In this document: positions 8,182 to 17,489 of the stretch, one piece after another
How the letters are laid out: the number at the start of each line of letters is the position of its first letter
How positions within the stretch are numbered: position 1 is the stretch's first letter
Made by a program: the position numbers and the translations under genes
Assembly: GCA_009904025.1 (NCBI GenBank)
Contig: WYEE01000109.1
Coordinates: 1 to 32,091 of the forward strand
DNA from: Thermogladius sp.
GTDB lineage: Archaea; Thermoproteota; Thermoprotei_A; Sulfolobales; Desulfurococcaceae
Reading direction: 5' to 3'
DNA: 32,091 nt
Notes under the pieces: generated by a model
Told to the model about the DNA's origin: nothing
The model's database searches: none
Seen by the model: only the letters and a program-made list of their open reading frames with translations

Positions 8182-9990
8182 TTGACTAGAGTAGCTGTGG
8201 TTGATAGGGCTTTCTGTAAACCAGACAAATGTTCACTAGAGTGTATAAGGTTCTGCCCTGTCAACAGGGGTAGGAAGGTTAAGGCTATTGAGCTAAGCGG
8301 GGACGGAAAACACGCTGTCATAAACGAGAACACGTGTATCGGCTGCGGTATATGCGTCAGGAAATGCCCGTTTAACGCGATCTCAATAGTCAACCTGCCT
8401 GACGAGCTGGAGAAATTCACTATCCACCGCTACGGCGAGAACATGTTTAAACTCTACGGCCTCCCACCGCTCACACTTGGAGGAATCCTGGGTGTTGTAG
8501 GTAGGAATGGGAGCGGTAAGACAACTACCGTTAAGATTCTCTCGGGGCAACTCAAGCCTAATCTGGGAAACTACGCGAACCCGCCGGACTGGGATAGAAT
8601 ACTTAGGGCGTTTAGGGGTACAGAGGTGAACGCCTACCTCCAGAAACTCGCTAACGGGAGCTTGAAGGCCGCTGTTAAACCACAATACATCGAGGCTGCG
8701 CGGAGGGTTTTAAAAGGGGGTGTCAGGGAGCTACTCGAGAAGGCTGATGAGAGAGGTTTGTTTAGGGAGGTTGCGGACAAGATTGGTATAACTGGCCTTA
8801 TGGGCAGAGAGGTTAAGGAGCTGAGCGGTGGGGAGTTGCAGAAACTGCTTGTCTCAGCTGTATTAATGAAAAACGCTGACGCGTATTTCTTCGACGAGCC
8901 CTTCTCATATCTTGATGTGAGGGAGAGAGTTAGAGTGGCATCAGCTATGAGAGAGTTCTTGAACCCCTCTAAAGTCTACGTTATGATAGTTGAACACGAC
9001 CTCATGATACTGGACTACGTGAGCGACTACATAGCCGTGTTATACGGTGAGCCAGGGGTTTACGGCATTGCAAGCAAGCCGTATGGTGTTAGGAGCGGTG
9101 TGAACTTCTACCTGGAGGGCTACCTGCCAGCGGAGAACATTAGGATCCGTAAAGAGCCTATTAAATTCAGGATTAGTGTAGCCGACAAGAGTAGACACCC
9201 TGAGGAATACCCTATTCTCAAGTGGGGTAGCCTATGGAAGACTTACCCAAGCAGCGGCTTTAAGCTCGCCGTCGAAGAAGGAGAGGTGCATCCCGGCGAG
9301 GTGCTCGGTATTCTAGGGCCGAACGGAATAGGGAAGTCAACATTCATAAGCATGCTCGCAAACGTGGTTAAACCAGATAAAGGGGAAGTGCTTGTGGGCA
9401 CAGATAAAATCAGCTATAAACCACAGGAGGTCTCGCCTTCGATTTTCGGGTCCGAGACTGTTAAAGATAATTTAGCAAGTGCTTCCAAAGATGCTGTCGA
9501 CCCTACTACCTGGCTCTACGATGAGTTAACTAGGAAACTAGGCTTGAACAAGCTACTTGATAGAAGCGTGAGAGAGCTTAGCGGCGGCGAGCTACAGAAG
9601 CTTGCGGTCGCAGTCACGTTGGCTAGAGACGCAGACGTGTACCTCTTAGATGAGCCTTCAGCGTACCTGGATGTCGAGGAGAGGATCAGCGTCGCGAGGC
9701 TGATAAGGAGGATAGTAGAGGAGAAGAGGAAAGCCGCTATCGTTGTCGAGCACGACCTTCTACTACAGAACTATGTTAGCGATAAAATAATGGTTTTCAC
9801 AGGCAGGCCTGGAGTAGAGGGTGTCGCTTTAAAGCCTACGGATATTCGAACAGGCTTCAACAATTTGCTAAAACAACTTGACATAACTGTTAGAAGAGAC
9901 CACGAATCGGGTAGGCCGAGGATAAATAAGCCGGGCTCATACCTTGACAGGGAGCAAAAGAGCAGGGGGGAATACTACCTCCCGGATTAA
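8182..9990 (+). CDS. abcE1: Ribosome recycling ATPase ABCE1 (Rli1)
   Basis: FeS domain CKPDKCSLECIRFCPVN...CIGCGICVRKCPFNAI plus two ABC cassettes (GRNGSGKTT, LSGGELQKL; GPNGIGKST, LSGGELQKL); TTG start just after TATA-like GGTTATAAAAC. Confidence 0.96.
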   Translation: MTRVAVVDRAFCKPDKCSLECIRFCPVNRGRKVKAIELSGDGKHAVINENTCIGCGICVRKCPFNAISIVNLPDELEKFTIHRYGENMFKLYGLPPLTLGGILGVVGRNGSGKTTTVKILSGQLKPNLGNYANPPDWDRILRAFRGTEVNAYLQKLANGSLKAAVKPQYIEAARRVLKGGVRELLEKADERGLFREVADKIGITGLMGREVKELSGGELQKLLVSAVLMKNADAYFFDEPFSYLDVRERVRVASAMREFLNPSKVYVMIVEHDLMILDYVSDYIAVLYGEPGVYGIASKPYGVRSGVNFYLEGYLPAENIRIRKEPIKFRISVADKSRHPEEYPILKWGSLWKTYPSSGFKLAVEEGEVHPGEVLGILGPNGIGKSTFISMLANVVKPDKGEVLVGTDKISYKPQEVSPSIFGSETVKDNLASASKDAVDPTTWLYDELTRKLGLNKLLDRSVRELSGGELQKLAVAVTLARDADVYLLDEPSAYLDVEERISVARLIRRIVEEKRKAAIVVEHDLLLQNYVSDKIMVFTGRPGVEGVALKPTDIRTGFNNLLKQLDITVRRDHESGRPRINKPGSYLDREQKSRGEYYLPD

Positions 9991-10070
9991 TTTAAATATC
10001 TGTTTAAATTGTCTTATTGATGGGTTTTAAGATAGTTTTATTAACTCTCTGACACACCTAATTAAATAAG

Positions 10071-11234
10071 GTGGATCTCATGGCTGAGAAAATAACGTTG
10101 TCTATTATCAAAGCAGATGTTGGAAGCATATCAGGACACTACATGCCTCACCCAGACCAGCTGGCAGCTGCTACTAAAGTCCTGTCGGAGGCTAAGCAGA
10201 AGGGTTTGATCATAGACTTCTACGTCACACATGTCGGAGACGATATCCAGCTGATAATGACACACACCAAAGGAGTCGACCACCCGGATATACACGGGTT
10301 GGCCTGGGATGCCTTCCAGGCCGCTACTAAAGTAGCCAAAGAGCTCAAGCTATATGCTGCCGGGCAAGACTTGTTGAGCGATGCCTTCAGCGGTAATGTA
10401 AGGGGGCTGGGCCCCGGGGTGGCCGAGCTCGAGATGGAGGAGAGAAAAGCTGAGCCTGTGATAACCTTCCACGCCGATAAAACCGAGCCAGGAGCCTTCA
10501 ACCTCCCCATGTACAAGATCTTCGCAGACCCCTTTAACACAGCCGGGTTGGTCATAGACCCCAGGATGCACGCAGGCTTCGTGTTCGAAGTATTCGATGT
10601 ATTCGAGGGTAAGAGCGTGTTGCTTAAGACCCCTGAAGAATCCTACGACCTCCTAGCGTTAATTGGAACACCGGGCAGATACATTGTTAGAAGAGTCTAC
10701 AGGAAGGAAGACAACCTGCTCGCGGCTGTCGTAAGCGTTGAGAGATTAAACCTTGTAGCAGGCCAGTACGTTGGCAAAGACGACCCAGTCGCCATTGTAA
10801 GAGCTCAATCAGGGTTGCCAGCTGTAGGTGAGATACTTGAAGCCTTCTCCTTCCCACATCTAGTCGCCGGCTGGATGAGGGGGAGCCACCATGGACCTCT
10901 AATACCTGTCCCAATGAGGTACGCTAAGGTGACTAGGTTCGACGGCCCGCCTAGGCTGATAGCCTTGGGTTGGAATATCAGCAAGGGCAGGCTCATAGGG
11001 CCAGCCGACTTATTCGACGATGTAGCATATGATGAGACGAGGAGGCTTGCGTTGCAGATAGCGGAGTACATGAGGAGGCATGGGCCCTTCATGCCTCACA
11101 GGCTAGGCCCCGAGGAGATGGAGTACACCACGCTACCTGAGGTTCTCGAGAAGCTTAAGGACAGGTTTGTTAAGACCGAGGAAGTGAAAGTTGTTAAAAG
11201 GCATAGTGAGATGCTGAGTGGAGGACACGACTAA
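10071..11234 (+). CDS. fbp: Fructose-1,6-bisphosphate aldolase/phosphatase (archaeal type V)
   Basis: ITLSIIKADVGSISGHYMPHP...HVGDDIQLIMTHTKG...HGLAWDAF; family hallmarks. Confidence 0.95.
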   Translation: MDLMAEKITLSIIKADVGSISGHYMPHPDQLAAATKVLSEAKQKGLIIDFYVTHVGDDIQLIMTHTKGVDHPDIHGLAWDAFQAATKVAKELKLYAAGQDLLSDAFSGNVRGLGPGVAELEMEERKAEPVITFHADKTEPGAFNLPMYKIFADPFNTAGLVIDPRMHAGFVFEVFDVFEGKSVLLKTPEESYDLLALIGTPGRYIVRRVYRKEDNLLAAVVSVERLNLVAGQYVGKDDPVAIVRAQSGLPAVGEILEAFSFPHLVAGWMRGSHHGPLIPVPMRYAKVTRFDGPPRLIALGWNISKGRLIGPADLFDDVAYDETRRLALQIAEYMRRHGPFMPHRLGPEEMEYTTLPEVLEKLKDRFVKTEEVKVVKRHSEMLSGGHD

Positions 11235-11267
11235 TTTTTTACATAACCCCAGCTCAAAACCCTATAG

Positions 11268-11981
11268 GTGAGTGGTTTGAAGCCTGTTATCGTAGTCAAT
11301 TATAAGGCATACTACCCGCAGAGCTTCGGCGAGAACGCTGTCAGAATAGCCAGGGATGCTACAAGGGTTTACAGCGAGCTGAAGGGGGAGGTCGAGCTAG
11401 TTCTAGCACCCCCATACACTGAGATAAGGAGGATTGTGGAAGAAGTCAGGGGGACCGGGGTCAAGGTGTTCGCCCAGCATGCCGACCCAGTGGAGCCTGG
11501 GGCTGTAACAGGTTTTACACCCCTCGAAGGCCTCGTAGACGCTGGTGTCAAAGGGGTTATCCTAAACCACAGCGAGCACAGGTTGAAGCTAGCCGACTTA
11601 AACATGTTGATAAAGAAGGCTGATAAACTAGGCTTGGAGACCCTTGTGTGCGCTGACGAACCCGAGACAGGTGTCTCAGCGGCTGTTCTCAAGCCAACAT
11701 ACGTGGCGGTTGAGCCGCCGGAGCTGATAGGGACTGGTATAAGCGTCAGCAAAGCTAAACCGGAGGTTATAGTGAGGAGCGTTGAGTTGATTCGTAGGGT
11801 CAACGACAAGGTGGTCATTTTAACGGGGGCTGGTATAACAGATGGGCTCGACGTGTACGCTGCTATCAAATATGGGACAAGTGGTGTCCTCGTAGCCTCA
11901 GCTATTGTTAAGGCGAGGGACCCCTACTCTGTTATAAAGGATATGGCTGTGAACGCGTTGAAGGCTGCTACCGGGCAGTGA
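11268..11981 (+). CDS. tpiA: Triosephosphate isomerase
   Basis: VVNYKAY...VFAQHADPVEPGAVTGF...GVILNHSEHR...YVAVEPPELIGTG. Confidence 0.95.
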   Translation: MSGLKPVIVVNYKAYYPQSFGENAVRIARDATRVYSELKGEVELVLAPPYTEIRRIVEEVRGTGVKVFAQHADPVEPGAVTGFTPLEGLVDAGVKGVILNHSEHRLKLADLNMLIKKADKLGLETLVCADEPETGVSAAVLKPTYVAVEPPELIGTGISVSKAKPEVIVRSVELIRRVNDKVVILTGAGITDGLDVYAAIKYGTSGVLVASAIVKARDPYSVIKDMAVNALKAATGQ

Positions 11982-12025
11982 TGTTAAACCTATAAAATCC
12001 ATATATTTTTATTATTCCATTGGAG

Positions 12026-12127
12026 GCCGCCGTAGCTCAGCCGGGTGGAGCGCCGGCCTCGTATGGCTGTTTTAAAAGCCGAGGTCGAGAAAGCCGGTGG
12101 ACGCGGGTTCAAATCCCGCCGGCGGCT
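12026..12127 (+). tRNA. tRNA-Thr(CGT) with 28-nt intron at 37/38 (12064-12091)
   Basis: Acceptor GCCGCCG/CGGCGGC; anticodon stem CCGGC/GCCGG; loop CTCGTA|A; T-arm GCGGG-TTCAAAT-CCCGC; central helix CTCG/CGAG with TA^T and AA^A bulges (BHB-like). Confidence 0.92.
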
Positions 12128-13539
12128 TAAGCCAGTGTCCTCTTAATAATTATCTCATGCATTTCGACCGAGGGTTTGGCAAAAGATTCCACAACGATAT
12201 CACCTATCGCCAGCTCGTTTTTCTCACGCGCTAGCTTTTCAAGCTCTACTATCCCCTGGTCGTAGCTAACGTCGCCTTGAACTCTCTTACTCATATCGTA
12301 GACTCTGAGGCCGTAGTATAAGACAAGCTTCTCAGCGAGCTCCCTGCTAGGGGTCCCGATAACCACATCTACCCTGGGCCTGAGTCTGGCTATTAGAGGT
12401 GGCACTGAGCCTGTCTTAGAGAAGACTATAATCTTACCCTCCACGCTCTCGGCAAGCGAGAGGAGGCCGTACACGTATTTGTCCTTCAGGGAGTTCCCCT
12501 CCAGTGACCCCCTAACCACCTTCGTATGCTCTGGTTTGATGTCGGCCTCGGCGGACTCGATTATTCTCTTAAGCCATCTAACCGCCTCGAGAGGGTACTT
12601 GCCAACCGCTGTTTCATCCGCTAACATTATGGCGTCAACCATGTCGTGGACAGCGTTGTAGACGTCGACTACCTCACTCCTATTCGGCCTGGGTTGATTA
12701 ACCATCGACTCCAACAGTTGTGTCGCCACTATAACTGGTTTCCCATACGAGATGGAGGTTATAGTAATATCCTTCTGTATACGTGGGAGCTTGTCTAGGT
12801 CGAAGTGCAGGCCTAAATCACCCCTCGCCGTGAGAATCATGTCGCTCGCTTTAACTATCTCCTTTAAATTCCTGTAGGCTGTAGGCGTCTCGATCTTAGC
12901 TATCACTCCAGTAGACCCTTTCACCTCGCTTATCAGGTTCCTGACAATGCTTATATCCCGCCCCGACCTCACGTAGCTTACGCCTATAAACGTGAATCCC
13001 CTGGCTACAGCGTATTCTATAGATGAGACGTCCTCGTTATCCAGGAGAGGTATATTCGGCTCCTTACCCTTCACAACAATTTTTTTATTAGACCTGACAA
13101 CACCGTCGTAAAGAGCCCTAGCCAGAAAGTAGTCTTCCCCGGTTTCAACGACTCGTAGAACGCACTCGCCGTCGCCAACTAGAATTATATCCCCTGCCTC
13201 AACCACCTCGAAGACCCCCCTTGTTTTCACGGGTATCTCGCCTCCATCCGATTTTTCCCCTAATACAAATCTTAATACCTTGTCTTGCTCAATTTTAACC
13301 GGTTCTTCGCTGAGAAGGCCTATTCTTATTTGCGGCCCCTTTAAATCGCCTATGAGTGCAACTGGCTGCTCCAGCTCGCTTGAAGTCTCTTTGACAAGCT
13401 TAACAAACTCATCCCATTCAGCTTTGTCCCCGTGACTGAAGTTTATTCTGAAACCTGAAACCCCTTCTCTAATAAGCTTCTTGATCAAGTCTACTGATCT
13501 CAGCGAAGGCCCTAGGGTAGCTATAATCTTCGTTTTCAA
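12127..13539 (-). CDS. pyk: Pyruvate kinase
   Basis: TKIIATLGPSLRS, GFRINFSHG, DLKGPQIRIG, TARGDLGLHF, ADETAVGKYP. Confidence 0.96.
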   Translation of the reverse strand: MKTKIIATLGPSLRSVDLIKKLIREGVSGFRINFSHGDKAEWDEFVKLVKETSSELEQPVALIGDLKGPQIRIGLLSEEPVKIEQDKVLRFVLGEKSDGGEIPVKTRGVFEVVEAGDIILVGDGECVLRVVETGEDYFLARALYDGVVRSNKKIVVKGKEPNIPLLDNEDVSSIEYAVARGFTFIGVSYVRSGRDISIVRNLISEVKGSTGVIAKIETPTAYRNLKEIVKASDMILTARGDLGLHFDLDKLPRIQKDITITSISYGKPVIVATQLLESMVNQPRPNRSEVVDVYNAVHDMVDAIMLADETAVGKYPLEAVRWLKRIIESAEADIKPEHTKVVRGSLEGNSLKDKYVYGLLSLAESVEGKIIVFSKTGSVPPLIARLRPRVDVVIGTPSRELAEKLVLYYGLRVYDMSKRVQGDVSYDQGIVELEKLAREKNELAIGDIVVESFAKPSVEMHEIIIKRTLA

Positions 13540-13623
13540 TACCTCCCCCTCGGAAACGTTAATTAGATTATAGCGTCTAATGTATTATTAATGCTATGGA
13601 TCGTGATTTGCAAACGTGGTAAT

Positions 13624-14907
13624 ATGAGGTCGACCCTAGGAATTGCCATGCTTATGGTGGTGCTCCTGGCCCTTGATTTCAGCCCGATACCTGAATCCCA
13701 GGAAGTTTGTTTCGAAGGAATATACATGACCACGAGTAGTATGATCGGTTATTTCAACTACACGGATCTCTACTTGTGGAGCCCCTACGTGTCTATTGAA
13801 GGAGTTCTACTCAATTACAATAGTTTCGGCGGGGTTTTAAATATCTCTCTCGTATACAACAACATTGTGGTAGCCCAAGATCAAAAAGTCGTTATGCCGA
13901 ACAGTTCTACACCATTCTACCTCTCCGCGAACCTATCTAATTTCGGAGTATACTCGGCGAGCACGTATTCTATAATCGTCTCTCTGAGGGGGTTGGGCGA
14001 TAACAGGCTTCTATACGCGTGCACTCTAGTTAAGGGGGCTGTCTACGTGAGCGGTTACAACTGGCCTGTCAGCGTGTGGAGCAATAGCACTACTCAAGGC
14101 GTTACTGTTTCAGTCATGCCGAGTATAATAACCAATAACATAGCGTCGCCGCCCCAGATCTACGTCTACGCTACCGGGCTGGCTCCACTTAAGATATATG
14201 AGATAGAAGCCGTTTACCCGAATATCCCTAACAACCCAATCCACCTCAGCACAATAGGCTCGGGGGCCTACGGCGACCTTTACACGACGATAACCCTACC
14301 CGTTGTCACAAATACCTCGAGTATCTCTATCATAGTATACGACCCCGCGACTAATACCAGTTACAGCAGCACTATATGGCAGCTGACGCTCCCCAGCCCA
14401 CCGAGAACATGCATCCAAGGCATTGATATAGGTTTGCCCTCGGGGACACTTATAACACCTGTTAAACCGACGACCACGACCGCTACGAATACCACGACGG
14501 CCACCACTATTACAAAAACGGTTACCTCGACTACAACTCTAACCTCCACATGGACTACAACCCAGACCCTCTACATTAACAGCACTACCACGAACACTGT
14601 CACAGTAACCACTACTGTAATCCAAAACAGTACCATGACGCAAACGTTAATCGTGGGACATAATTCAACCCAGACTACAACCCAGACAATAGTCTCCACG
14701 AGCACTGTTGAAAACCCTATCCTATCACAGGCGAGTAGGGCGGCTTCAATGCTCGTGAGCACGGGCTATGTGGTCGTTATAGGCTTCCTAGCGTTGACCA
14801 CCGCTGTAGCAGCCTCAATCAGTATTCTAGCCCATAGACCTTTATTCAAGACTATTAAGCGTGTTGAAGAAGAGGTTGGTAGGAGAATCCCGAGGAAACG
14901 TAAGTGA
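13624..14907 (+). CDS. Exported/surface protein with Thr-rich stalk and C-terminal transmembrane anchor
   Basis: ATG AGG TCG ACC start followed by hydrophobic segment LGIAMLMVVLLALDF; long TTTTATNTTTATT... stalk; TM SMLVSTGYVVVIGFLALTTAVAASISIL; basic tail. Confidence 0.75.
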   Translation: MRSTLGIAMLMVVLLALDFSPIPESQEVCFEGIYMTTSSMIGYFNYTDLYLWSPYVSIEGVLLNYNSFGGVLNISLVYNNIVVAQDQKVVMPNSSTPFYLSANLSNFGVYSASTYSIIVSLRGLGDNRLLYACTLVKGAVYVSGYNWPVSVWSNSTTQGVTVSVMPSIITNNIASPPQIYVYATGLAPLKIYEIEAVYPNIPNNPIHLSTIGSGAYGDLYTTITLPVVTNTSSISIIVYDPATNTSYSSTIWQLTLPSPPRTCIQGIDIGLPSGTLITPVKPTTTTATNTTTATTITKTVTSTTTLTSTWTTTQTLYINSTTTNTVTVTTTVIQNSTMTQTLIVGHNSTQTTTQTIVSTSTVENPILSQASRAASMLVSTGYVVVIGFLALTTAVAASISILAHRPLFKTIKRVEEEVGRRIPRKRK

Positions 14908-14910
14908 AGC

Positions 14911-15037
14911 GGCCCGACCCCAGCTCAAGGCGGCTGCGAGGCCTCTCGGACCTCACCGCCACCTTGACGCGGTTGGCTTAACTTCCGGGTTCGATATGAG
15001 ACCGGGTGTTGCCCAACCGCTATGGCCGGGTCGGGCC
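14911..15037 (-). rRNA. rrf: 5S ribosomal RNA
   Basis: Minus strand GGCCCGACCCGGCCATAGCGGTTGGGCAACACCCGGTCTCATATCGAACCCGGAAGTTAAGCC...GGGTCGGGCC; closing stem and conserved 5S core. Confidence 0.93.
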
Positions 15038-15053
15038 GAATATTCCTGATAGG

Positions 15054-15332
15054 TTAGCTGGCTTTTAAAATCTTACTCTTATCAACCGAGTATATTCCTT
15101 TGATCTTCAGGTCTCCACCGCACCTAGGGCACTTCCCTTTGACAAGGCCGATGAAGTCGCCTGGCTCGTGGTCTCTCTCCACCTGGAAGCCGCATGATGA
15201 GCAGACCAATAGTTCGCGGGTTGCATACTCTATTCTAGCCGGCTTCCTCTTGGTCTCCATATACATGTATACTATTAGGATTATCACCAAGATGATCGTA
15301 AACACAGTGTAAGGGTCGAGGTAGCTCATCAC
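15054..15332 (-). CDS. Small membrane protein with zinc ribbon
   Basis: N-terminal TM YTVFTIILVIILIVYMYM then CSSCGF...CPRCG. Confidence 0.65.
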   Translation of the reverse strand: MMSYLDPYTVFTIILVIILIVYMYMETKRKPARIEYATRELLVCSSCGFQVERDHEPGDFIGLVKGKCPRCGGDLKIKGIYSVDKSKILKAS

Positions 15333-16423
15333 AACGGCACCCCAACAGTGTTGCCGATACCGGCTACTATGACTGTGGAGTTTGGTTTTGTCTCCTCCCT
15401 TATAAGCCTTAGGACATGCTCCATAGCTTTAAGGGATGATTCAAATATCTCCTTCCTCATAACTGTGAGAGCCTCCCTGTAATCCATTTTCACGACTATC
15501 GCTCTCAGAGGGATGTTGTACTTTGACGCAGCCCTCTCAATAGCTATCTTCTCGGGGCCGGGGTCGCCTATAGCGGCGCCTACACCCTCTGCTATTGAGC
15601 CAGTGTCCTCGCCCTCCAGCTTCAAAGCCGCATCCACAGTTATAACCAGGTCTACGCTACCCTTCAACTCCTCGACAAGGCTGTTTATCACAGCCCCAGG
15701 ATGACCCACGTTGCTACCGGGCCCCTCAGCCTTGACAAATAGAACCCTCCTGTCCTCAAGCCAGGCTTCAACTATGCTTGTATCATCGACAACCCTCTTC
15801 GATAAGACCTTGGACTTCTCAACCAGGTTGTAAACGACGAGGGGGCCTAGAGAATCCCCGACAGGCTTACCTGTCGTAAAGGGGTCTAGTGCCATATGGT
15901 ATGTTTCAACGTATTTCATAATAGTCGGCATCACAAGCTCGAGTTGCATTAGTAGAACCCAATTGTTCTCCCTCTCACCTGTAAGAAGGTAGTGTCTGAT
16001 AACCTTGTATATCAGGTTCAAACCAGAGAGGATCTCTATACTGGTTTCAACCAGGCTTCTCTCGAATTTACCTACGTTCGGAAGAGAGTTTTCGACGAAT
16101 CTCCTCAAGGTTCCCTCGCTCGTCCTAAGCATGTGGTCCAGTCTTTTGATGATGTCGGTGGGCTCAATGCCAACCGGCTCAATGGTGAAGAAGTCTAGAA
16201 CCCTGTCGACTAGGACAGCTGGTGTCTGGTAGCCCAAGTTCGATATTATCTTCTCAACCCTCATTCTGTCCTCATCGATTATCCTTTTAATAATGTTCAG
16301 CTTATTCCTGATGTCCATAGCCCATATTCTCATCTGGATCTTCTGGTTTAACCCTGTGATCAATAGTATGAATATTGCCAGCCAGATGATCTGCGTAATA
16401 AGGGATATTGTATCACTGTTCAT
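15329..16423 (-). CDS. DUF1512-family protein
   Basis: N-terminal TM; ...VEAWLEDRRVLFVKAEGPGSNVGHPG...VVAGIGNTVGVPL, resembling archaeal DUF1512; overlaps the downstream zinc-ribbon gene. Confidence 0.75.
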   Translation of the reverse strand: MNSDTISLITQIIWLAIFILLITGLNQKIQMRIWAMDIRNKLNIIKRIIDEDRMRVEKIISNLGYQTPAVLVDRVLDFFTIEPVGIEPTDIIKRLDHMLRTSEGTLRRFVENSLPNVGKFERSLVETSIEILSGLNLIYKVIRHYLLTGERENNWVLLMQLELVMPTIMKYVETYHMALDPFTTGKPVGDSLGPLVVYNLVEKSKVLSKRVVDDTSIVEAWLEDRRVLFVKAEGPGSNVGHPGAVINSLVEELKGSVDLVITVDAALKLEGEDTGSIAEGVGAAIGDPGPEKIAIERAASKYNIPLRAIVVKMDYREALTVMRKEIFESSLKAMEHVLRLIREETKPNSTVIVAGIGNTVGVPL

Positions 16424-16510
16424 CCTACACCAACTAACTTAAAGCACTATTCGTTAAATAATTTTTAAAGTAAAATAAACCTGGCTACACCGAGATTACG
16501 ACTCGAAAGC

Positions 16511-16532
16511 CCCGCCCCTTAAGGGGCGGGGA
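16511..16532. terminator. Perfect 22-nt GC palindrome CCCCGCCCCTTAAGGGGCGGGG just after map stop
   Basis: Self-complementary sequence ~6 nt past the map stop codon; also resembles IS200/IS605-type end hairpins. Confidence 0.5.
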
Positions 16533-16537
16533 GGAGG

Positions 16538-17428
16538 TTAGATTGTTGTTACAACTACCTCTCTGTCCAATACTAGGAATGTGTGCTCGAATTGCGCTAC
16601 AGGCCTACCACTCCTCTCGATTAGAACAGGGTATTTGACTAGTACCCCTCTTCTACCCAGGTCGTCTAATACTGACGTGACATCGCCTCGCACACCCTGG
16701 TACCATCTAAGCGCGAAGGGGAGCGTCCTCCTCTCAGAGTAGACGAGGTTGTAGAATTCTTCTTCAACACTAGATAACTTGGCCCTGCCTAAGGGTCTGA
16801 GAGCGTATATTGTAACATGGTCACCCTCCCTGACGAGGCCGGTTCCGTCTGTGGCAAACGGCTCCACAGCGTATACTCCCTGTTTAATCCTCCAGATAGC
16901 GGTTATATCATCGTAATTGGGGATACTCCTCCCACTATGAATCATAAACCTGTCTATACTGTGCCCACTCAGGTTGGTGATGGGTTTAAAGCCCGATGAC
17001 TTGATGACCCTCTCGACCACTCTACCTATCTCCCTCGCCCTGATACCAGGTTTGAATACCTCAACGACTTCTTCGAGGGCTCTACGGGCAGCCTCCACCA
17101 ACCCTTCTAGGGCAGGGTTCAAGCTGATGGTTGTGGCTGTATCAGCTATGTAACCGTCGACGTGGACGCCGAGATCCACCTTGACTACAGAACCCTCAGG
17201 GATGACGCTAGGGTCGCCTGGTGTAGGCGTGTAATGGGCTGCCACCTCGTTCACACCGATGTTCACCGGGAATGCTGGTTGAGCCCCCTGCTCGAGGATC
17301 TCCTTCTCCAGCTCACTGGCTATATCCAGTAGCCTAACACCGGGTTTCACTATTTTCTCAGCCTTATCCCTAACCCTCTTGGCGATCTCCCCGGCTTTAA
17401 TATATTTCCTAACCTCTTCCTCCTCCAA
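16538..17428 (-). CDS. map: Methionine aminopeptidase (type II)
   Basis: PAFPVNIGVNEVAAHYTP, VVKVDLGVHVDGYIADTATT, NLSGHSIDRFMIHSGRSIPN, YAVEPFAT; start set to TTG at 17428 (LEEEEVRKYIKAG). Confidence 0.93.
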   Translation of the reverse strand: MEEEEVRKYIKAGEIAKRVRDKAEKIVKPGVRLLDIASELEKEILEQGAQPAFPVNIGVNEVAAHYTPTPGDPSVIPEGSVVKVDLGVHVDGYIADTATTISLNPALEGLVEAARRALEEVVEVFKPGIRAREIGRVVERVIKSSGFKPITNLSGHSIDRFMIHSGRSIPNYDDITAIWRIKQGVYAVEPFATDGTGLVREGDHVTIYALRPLGRAKLSSVEEEFYNLVYSERRTLPFALRWYQGVRGDVTSVLDDLGRRGVLVKYPVLIERSGRPVAQFEHTFLVLDREVVVTTI

Positions 17429-17489
17429 GATAAAAACACCTTTAAGGTTTATGCTTTGCACGTAGATATTAAATCTTAGAGGTGTTTCT

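Noticed and set aside
9990-10071. C/D-like TTGATGG...CTGA upstream of fbp
   Set aside because: Box spacing does not fit C/D' and C'/D rules and the interval serves as the fbp promoter.
10220-11092. Minus-strand ORFs opposite fbp
   Set aside because: Antisense shadow ORFs of a well-supported CDS.
14450-14710. ACC/ACT-rich tract as a DNA repeat
   Set aside because: Explained by the Thr-rich protein stalk; imperfect codon-level repetition only.
14861-15049. 62-aa plus-strand ORF
   Set aside because: Largely antisense to 5S rRNA and overlaps the surface protein C-terminus.
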